A DNA stretch of 34,445 bases from CAZVPZ01 sp964629245 (GTDB lineage Archaea > Nanohalarchaeota > Nanosalinia > Nanosalinales > Nanosalinaceae). The DNA lies in the NCBI GenBank assembly GCA_964629245.1, contig CAZVPZ010000010.1, positions 1-34,445 on the forward strand. Direction: 5' to 3'. The notes beneath the pieces were generated by a model. It saw nothing but the letters and a program-made list of their open reading frames with translations, had not been told where the DNA came from and did no database searches. The translations under genes were made by a program, and so were the position numbers. Shown here piece by piece: positions 30,401 through 34,445 of this stretch (its first letter is position 1; every line of letters starts with the position of its first letter).

Positions 30401-30549
30401 CGAGCCCGCTGGGATTTGAACCCAGGACCTACCGGTATCTTCGTTCGAAACTCGCGTATGCTCGCTTCTAGGTCCCCCGTTCTCTCACCTGTGTTCGAGA
30501 ACTTGAGGCGTAGAAGCCGGTTGCTCTGTCCGGACTGAGCTACGGGCCC
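30401..30549 (-). tRNA. tRNA-Arg(UCU) with a 74-nt intron
   Basis: Minus strand. The acceptor (30549-30543 with 30408-30402) has a G2-U71 wobble; discriminator G at 30401. D arm GCTC/GAGC; anticodon stem ACCGG (30521-30517) with CCGGT (30435-30431); anticodon TCT (30514-30512). The intron (30437-30510) lies at 37/38. Bulge-helix-bulge: CTTC (30516-30513) with GAAG (30442-30439), 3-nt bulges on each side. The intron has a 6-bp GTTCTC/GAGAAC hairpin. T arm CTGGG/CCCAG. A possible TATA box (30598-30610) is about 55 nt upstream. Its 3' end is 5 nt from the ureohydrolase start codon. Confidence 0.96.
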
Positions 30550-30616
30550 TTCTGCGGAAGCCTCTAGTGGCTTTCACGGAGAAATTCGATTTAGAAGTCT
30601 TAAATAAGCTGAGGAA

Positions 30617-30778
30617 TCAGATAAGCAGGCCCATGTGGAGCGCTATCTCTATGACTGCGACGCCGGTGCATATTCCAACGATGGTCTTCGGGTCGATGTC
30701 GAGTCCAGTATCCGAGTCGAAGTACTGGACGATTCCTCCCTGAGAGGATGGCATCTGGACCTGGTTGTCTTTTGCCAT
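30617..30778 (-). CDS. secG: Preprotein translocase subunit Sec61-beta
   Basis: A 53-residue protein, near-identical in plan to archaeal Sec61-beta: short polar N-terminus, 'MPSSQGGIVQYFD' (the conserved PxSxxGxxRYFD motif; here Gln-Tyr replaces Arg-Tyr), 'LDIDPKTIV', then one TM helix (about 33-51). It sits in the membrane beside SecYE and helps protein export. An upstream in-frame ATG at 30805 adds nine residues foreign to the family; 30778 is the true start. It lies 40 nt downstream of RNase P RNA on the same strand and may be co-transcribed with it, although a weak TATA-like stretch (30803-30811) is present. Confidence 0.94.
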   Translation of the reverse strand: MAKDNQVQMPSSQGGIVQYFDSDTGLDIDPKTIVGICTGVAVIEIALHMGLLI

Positions 30779-30818
30779 GATGGAGATGTGGCGCGGAAGA
30801 TTCAAAAATAGAAGGGTT

Positions 30819-31298
30819 GGAGACGGGAGTAAGCCCGATTCTGTTGTCGAGGACGTAAGCCCTCTCGAACGCCGCTCCCATTCGGAAACAACGTGGACCG
30901 CATTTAACTATCCGCAAATCGGAGATTTGCTGTGAATAGCATTTCTCCGAAATGCGATTGCGCCTTTGAGACTTGCACCCGGTGCTGGGCCCGTTTCAAC
31001 GTTTCCCGGACCAGTGTCTGACCTTCACGGTGCCGGCTTTGACACCGTGTACCGTGATATGACATCATCCTTGGATCCAGGCCGTGTCGTTTCTGCTGCC
31101 CTTTGGAGATCCTGCCCTGCTTATTAAGCAGGTTACGGATTTGAAACTCCATAGACCTCCCGGTCCACAGGCTTTCACCTGCCACCTTTTGCGAATGGGT
31201 GTCGGGACTTTCCTCACTCAACACGCCTCTGGCTTGTTGATCGAGCACCTTCAAGGTGCGACACGAGGCATGCCAGCGGGGGCGGTCTCTCCGTCTCC
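30819..31298 (-). ncRNA. rnpB: RNase P RNA, archaeal type A-like
   Basis: Minus-strand RNA of about 480 nt. The conserved CR-I GAGGAAAGTCC is at 31215-31205. CR-V ACAGAATCGGGCTTAC is at 30844-30829; its GGCTT pairs with AAGTC of CR-I as helix P4. P1 closes the ends: GGAGACGG (31298-31291) with CCGTCTCC (30826-30819). A GCACCTT/AAGGTGC hairpin near 31243-31257 suits P3. It is the RNA of the enzyme that trims tRNA 5' ends. The TATA box at 31321-31327 is 26-27 nt from the P1 start, so ends are well supported. An unusual pair of hairpins sits at 30914-30955. It is long for an archaeal RNase P RNA. Confidence 0.96.
30914..30955 (-). repeat. Twin hairpins with complementary loops inside RNase P RNA
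   Basis: Read on the minus strand: GCATTT-CGGAG-AAATGC (30955-30939), an 8-nt spacer, then GCAAAT-CTCCG-ATTTGC (30930-30914). Both stems are perfect. The two 5-nt loops are exact complements, so they could kiss. Confidence 0.85.
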
Positions 31299-31320
31299 TG
31301 TTACATGGCTGGGGGCCAAA

Positions 31321-31327
31321 TTTTATA
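31321..31327 (-). promoter_or_regulatory. TATA box of RNase P RNA
   Basis: Minus-strand TATAAAA centred about 26 nt before the first P1 base at 31298. It lies 2 nt beyond the stop of the glycosyltransferase gene (31329-31331). Confidence 0.7.
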
Positions 31328-31328
31328 T

Positions 31329-32300
31329 TTACGTGTCGAATCCGTTATCCGCGAGCCAGTCTGCTATATAGGCGGCCACCTCTGGAGCACCGTTTTCAAG
31401 TTCCATGGCTTCTGGAGGGTCCTCTACCTTCTCAAGCGCCTCGTCTATGGAGTTAACTACCGCTATACCTTTGCTTTCTTCCCTCTCTATACTCCTGGCA
31501 ACCCCGTTCTGACAGTCTATGAAGGGATAAAGTACGCAGGGTGTTCCGGCCACCACAGCCTCAGATACGGACGAGAAGCCGGTGCACACGACCACATCCG
31601 CCTCTTGGTAGTAGGGCAGCATCGCCGGTACGGGCTTCCAGTCATCGTCCCCAACCATCTTTACCCTGAAACCTCTCTGCCTGAGGTTTTCAGCCAGCCT
31701 GTCGAATCCCTTGGAGTAGGTACCGGGAACGAGCAGGACATCAAATTCTTCTACTTTTTCCGGGTTCTCTGGTTCCAGGACGAGAGGATTCACCTTTTTT
31801 ACGCCCTCCTGCTCTCCTGTGTCAGGCGACACGCAGGTGAAAAAGAATTCTTCACCGAATTCTATTGAGAACCAGTTGAAAAGCCTGTGCAGGTTCCTTT
31901 CGAACTGGGAATCGTAGAACTCGGCCTTGGAGTGGTCAACGCGGAAGAAATGGGTTCCCTGGCTTTTCGAGGCAAAAGCGGCGAAGGGGTCGTCCGTGAC
32001 AACCGCTGCGGGTTTCTCTTTCTCCAGCCAACCACTGAACTCTTGGAACCTTCTAACCGACTGGGGGCCGTTCTTGAGTATCGCGTCTTTCAACCCTCCA
32101 GCTTCCCGTTCATCTATGAAGTCCACTGTCGCCGGTTCGAACTCTTCGAACCCATTCAACTCGACGAAAAGTGAGCCGGGCCCACCCCCTGCCATCACGA
32201 CTTCTTTCCCGTTTTTCTTTAGTTCTGAGGCGATGGCGAGCATTCTTATGGCATTCCCTGCGCCTTCTGGAGCGTGTGCCACGGCGATTTTCTCCGGCAT
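31329..32300 (-). CDS. GT-B glycosyltransferase, MurG/GT28-like
   Basis: This 323-residue protein has two Rossmann-like halves. The N-terminal half starts 'KIAVAHAPEGAGNAIRMLAIASEL' (Gly-rich acceptor loop) and has 'AAVVTDDPFAAFAS'. The C-terminal half has the donor-binding region 'EADVVVCTGFSSVSEAVVAGTPCVLYPFID', close to the GT28/MurG nucleotide-sugar motif (Gly, Ser and Glu before 'AxxxGxPxxxxP'). It probably adds a sugar from a nucleotide donor to a lipid- or protein-linked glycan on the inner membrane face. There is no TM helix. It shares a TATA region with the divergent RGP-like gene; leaderless start at 32300. Likely part of the surface glycosylation set. Confidence 0.82.
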   Translation of the reverse strand: MPEKIAVAHAPEGAGNAIRMLAIASELKKNGKEVVMAGGGPGSLFVELNGFEEFEPATVDFIDEREAGGLKDAILKNGPQSVRRFQEFSGWLEKEKPAAVVTDDPFAAFASKSQGTHFFRVDHSKAEFYDSQFERNLHRLFNWFSIEFGEEFFFTCVSPDTGEQEGVKKVNPLVLEPENPEKVEEFDVLLVPGTYSKGFDRLAENLRQRGFRVKMVGDDDWKPVPAMLPYYQEADVVVCTGFSSVSEAVVAGTPCVLYPFIDCQNGVARSIEREESKGIAVVNSIDEALEKVEDPPEAMELENGAPEVAAYIADWLADNGFDT

Positions 32301-32321
32301 GACTGGGGATTCGGCTCAAGT

Positions 32322-32330
32322 TCTAAAAAC
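32322..32330. promoter_or_regulatory. Shared TATA region between divergent glycan genes
   Basis: TCTAAAAAC centred at about 32326 is exactly 26 nt from the GT-B start (32300, minus strand). Read on the plus strand, it predicts a start near 32352, leaving an 11-nt leader with GAGGT before the RGP ATG at 32363. One A/T core may serve both directions. Confidence 0.45.
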
Positions 32331-32362
32331 CTTCTTGGAAAGCATATAGTTAGAGGTATAAA

Positions 32363-33487
32363 ATGAAGGATATCTGCGTTACAGTTCCAACGATCAGGAA
32401 TCCTGAGTGTGTGGAAAGCTACGTGAAAAACGCGAGAGAGAACGGATTCGACACGGGAAGACTGCATTTCCTCCTTGTGACCGAGGACTTCTGCGATACT
32501 GAGGACATGGAAAGCATGCTTGAAAGACTCGGAGTCAGTGGAGAGGTCTTTGACGACGCGGCAAGGAGAGAGTGGTTCGAGCAGCAGGGGATAGCCGACT
32601 ACTACGACGTCATACCCGCGAACTCCCATGCGGAGACATCTTTCGGGCTTCTCTGGATGCTGGCCAACCCCCAGTTCGAACACGGGTTTTTCCTCGATGA
32701 CGATACTGCGCCCCACGAGGATTTCAACTTCTTCCAGAACCATCTGGACCATCTCGGGAGCGAAAAAGAATTGGAACACGTTTCGTCGGATAAATCCTGG
32801 GTGAACGTGCTCCACCAGAACTATGAACGGCATGGGCTGTATCCCCGCGGATATCCCTACTCCTGCATGGACGAAGAAACGACTACAGTGCAGCAGAAAT
32901 CCCGTGAGATAGTCGCGAGCCAAGGCCTGTGGACCAATATACCGGACCTTGACGCGGTGAGGATACTCATGGACGGCGACCTCCGGGGCCAGGCAAACAC
33001 TTTGACCAAGGCGGAGGACTTTACCGGGAACTTTGTCGCAGATGAGGAAAATTTCCTGACCGTCTGTTCCATGAACCTTGCTTTCAAAAGGGAGGTCATC
33101 CCTGCGTTCTACCAGTTCCCGATGGACGACAACAGATGGAGTATAGGCCGGTTCGATGACATCTGGTCCGGGCTGACGCTGAAAAAAGCTGCAGACCTGC
33201 TTGGAAAGAGCGTGGTAACAGGATATCCTCTTTGCATCCACAATAAAGCGGAGAGAAGCACTTTCAGCGACCTCAACAACGAGGTCCCTGCGCTCGAACT
33301 CAACGAGCATTTCTGGAAGGCGCTGGCGGACGCTCCGGGAACCGTGGAGGACTACTTTGGAGCCTACAGGGAGATGATATCAGCTATCGAGGATTACGAC
33401 TTCTCCAACTACGAGAACTCCGATTTCATAGACTTCACGGTGGATAAAATGAGGCGGTGGCTTGAGGTGTGCGAAGAACTGCGATGA
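32363..33487 (+). CDS. RGP/GT75-family protein (UDP-sugar mutase or glycosyltransferase)
   Basis: This 374-residue protein matches reversibly glycosylated polypeptides: 'VTVPTIRNP' at the start, a DXD-like 'LDDDTAP' (112-114), 'SQGLWTNIPDLDAVRIL', and 'CSMNLAFKREVIPAFYQFPM', followed by 'RFDDIWSGLTLKKAADLLG'. Plant members interconvert UDP-arabinopyranose and UDP-arabinofuranose and become self-glycosylated on an Arg. Bacterial and archaeal members are poorly known. The exact reaction is unknown, but a role in making or transferring an unusual (perhaps furanose) sugar is reasonable. A Shine-Dalgarno GAGGT (32353-32357) precedes the ATG. The stop overlaps the epimerase start by 4 nt (ATGA), so the two are coupled. 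Confidence 0.85.
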   Translation: MKDICVTVPTIRNPECVESYVKNARENGFDTGRLHFLLVTEDFCDTEDMESMLERLGVSGEVFDDAARREWFEQQGIADYYDVIPANSHAETSFGLLWMLANPQFEHGFFLDDDTAPHEDFNFFQNHLDHLGSEKELEHVSSDKSWVNVLHQNYERHGLYPRGYPYSCMDEETTTVQQKSREIVASQGLWTNIPDLDAVRILMDGDLRGQANTLTKAEDFTGNFVADEENFLTVCSMNLAFKREVIPAFYQFPMDDNRWSIGRFDDIWSGLTLKKAADLLGKSVVTGYPLCIHNKAERSTFSDLNNEVPALELNEHFWKALADAPGTVEDYFGAYREMISAIEDYDFSNYENSDFIDFTVDKMRRWLEVCEELR

Positions 33488-34395
33488 CAGACAGTATAGC
33501 GGTCACAGGCGGTGCGGGATTCATAGGATCTCATCTCTCCGAAGAACTGGTGGAGGAACACAAAGTAGTGGTGATAGACAACTTCTCTTCCGGTGTGAAG
33601 GAGAACATACCGGACGAGGTTGAACTGGAGAACAGGGATATAAAAGATGACGGGCTTGAAGAGGTGTTCGAGGATGTTGAGACAGTATTCCACTTCGCTG
33701 CCAATCCCAAGGTCAACACTTTCCCGGATGACCGGGGGAAGGATTTCAGGGAGAACCTGGGGGGTACTAAAACCGTCCTCGACGCCTGTATCGAGTCAGG
33801 AGTGGGTGAACTGGTCTTCGCTTCTTCCTCGGTAGTATATGGTGAAGAGGCGGAGACTCCGACGCCGGAGACCCACGTACTCGACCCGATTTCCATGTAC
33901 GGCGCGACGAAGGCGGGCGCCGAGCATATGTGTCAGGTCTACTCCCAGATATTCGGAATCGACCTGACCATTCTCCGTCTCGCGAACATCATCGGTGGAA
34001 GGAACAGGAAGGGCGTGATATACGACTTCATCCGTAAGCTGGAGTCAGATCCTGAGGAACTCGAGATACTCGGCAACGGGCGGCAGAGGAAGTCCTACCT
34101 CCACGTTGAGGACACGGTCCAGGCTATACTGATGGCCTGGAGGTCTGGAGACGTGGTTTACAACGTGGGGAGCGAGGATACAGCTTCTGTCGACGAGATA
34201 GCAGATATAGTATCAGAAGAGATGGGTCTCGACCCCGAGTACAGCTACACCGGCGGCGAGAAGGGTTGGGAAGGTGATGTCCCAACAATGCTTCTCGATG
34301 TCTCGAAGCTCGAAGCCGAGGGCTGGAAGCCAGAGATGAACTCCGAGGAGTCTGTGAGGAGGGCTGTGAGAGAACTCCTGGAATCTATGGGATAG
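33484..34395 (+). CDS. NAD-dependent sugar-nucleotide epimerase (GalE-like SDR)
   Basis: This 303-residue extended SDR has the NAD-binding 'TGGAGFIGSH' (8-17), Asp37-type 'VVVIDNFSSG', 'VFHFAANPKV', the catalytic Ser in 'ASSSVVYGE', 'YGATKAGAE' (Tyr and Lys) and 'LRLANIIGGRN'. The C-terminal half has 'RKSYLHVEDTVQAI', usual for UDP-glucose or UDP-GlcNAc 4-epimerases. The exact sugar is unknown. Start at 33484, as ATGA with the RGP stop; the longer frame from 33469 lies inside the upstream gene. It may supply the UDP-sugar used by the RGP-like protein and the GT-B enzyme. Confidence 0.93.
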   Translation: MTDSIAVTGGAGFIGSHLSEELVEEHKVVVIDNFSSGVKENIPDEVELENRDIKDDGLEEVFEDVETVFHFAANPKVNTFPDDRGKDFRENLGGTKTVLDACIESGVGELVFASSSVVYGEEAETPTPETHVLDPISMYGATKAGAEHMCQVYSQIFGIDLTILRLANIIGGRNRKGVIYDFIRKLESDPEELEILGNGRQRKSYLHVEDTVQAILMAWRSGDVVYNVGSEDTASVDEIADIVSEEMGLDPEYSYTGGEKGWEGDVPTMLLDVSKLEAEGWKPEMNSEESVRRAVRELLESMG

Positions 34396-34412
34396 GGAGT
34401 TGCAGGTCCAAA

Positions 34413-34420
34413 CCGTTTAA
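34413..34420 (+). promoter_or_regulatory. TATA box for a gene beyond the right edge
   Basis: CGTTTAA with its A/T core at 34416-34420, about 20 nt after the epimerase stop. By the spacing rule of this genome, the next start codon should be near 34444-34446, at or just past the window end. Confidence 0.4.
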
Positions 34421-34445
34421 CCGTTTGCTCTGCTTGAATCGTTGA

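Noticed and set aside
30904..31254. 116-codon minus-strand frame
   Set aside because: It lies wholly inside RNase P RNA, whose CR-I, CR-V and P1 helices are clear.
31305..31868. 187-codon plus-strand frame over the GT-B gene and the end of RNase P RNA
   Set aside because: Antisense to a gene with clear motifs; overlaps the RNase P promoter region.
32352..32362. TATAAAA just before the RGP start as its TATA box
   Set aside because: It ends within 2 nt of the ATG, far too close; the core at 32322-32330 fits better.

Overview
The window is archaeal chromosome. The evidence is a set of archaeal or archaeo-eukaryotic information genes (NMD3, aIF1A, RIO1, Dim2-like KH protein, topoisomerase VI A and B, deoxyhypusine synthase, Sec61-beta), archaeal RNase P RNA, tRNAs split by bulge-helix-bulge introns, TATA-box promoters and class III-type pilins. 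Proteins are strongly acidic (Asp/Glu rich), genes are packed almost without gaps, and secreted proteins are full of N-x-S/T sequons. Together this suggests a small-genome, salt-adapted DPANN archaeon. A Nanohaloarchaeota-like lineage is my best guess, but it is an inference and not proven by the sequence.

Layout. (1) 1-5700, plus strand: end of a tRNA, a DUF192 protein, then the ribosome, translation and topology cluster NMD3, aIF1A, RIO1, KH protein, Top6B, Top6A. An odd palindromic 31-codon ORF sits between the two Top6 genes. (2) 5701-11096: an exported PQQ-type sugar dehydrogenase, tRNA-Asn with an 86-nt three-hairpin intron, a 36-aa zinc-finger-like miniprotein, small unknowns, a six-helix membrane protein, a degenerate Nudix protein, an aldo/keto reductase, deoxyhypusine synthase and tRNA-Phe (intron 42 nt), whose 3' end is duplicated and inverted just downstream. 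(3) 11101-27900, a surface and attachment island: four minus-strand genes (three secreted), a 2,722-residue YadA/Hia-like head-repeat fibre, and a compact type IV pilus operon (secretion ATPase, KaiC/FlaH-like ATPase, two platform proteins, two pilins). (4) 27942-31298, minus strand: RNase P RNA, Sec61-beta, tRNA-Arg(UCU), arginase-family ureohydrolase, ArgRS. (5) 31329-34395: glycan genes (GT-B glycosyltransferase, RGP/GT75-like protein, NAD-sugar epimerase), with a promoter for the next gene at the right edge.

How the genes fit together. Region 3 looks like one machine for touching another cell: a pilus, a giant repetitive fibre with an embedded carbohydrate-binding-like domain, and secreted Cys-repeat proteins. 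Region 5 could supply glycans for the many sequons in those proteins. The most novel candidate is the fibre in its setting. A bacterial-type trimeric-adhesin head is built into modules in an archaeon, with no recognisable membrane anchor. The second is the tRNA-Arg/ureohydrolase/ArgRS operon, where cutting the tRNA 3' end would leave an mRNA with only a 5-nt leader.

A consistent rule across the window is a TATA box centred about 26 nt upstream of the start codon, so most transcripts should be leaderless. I used this to choose several starts.
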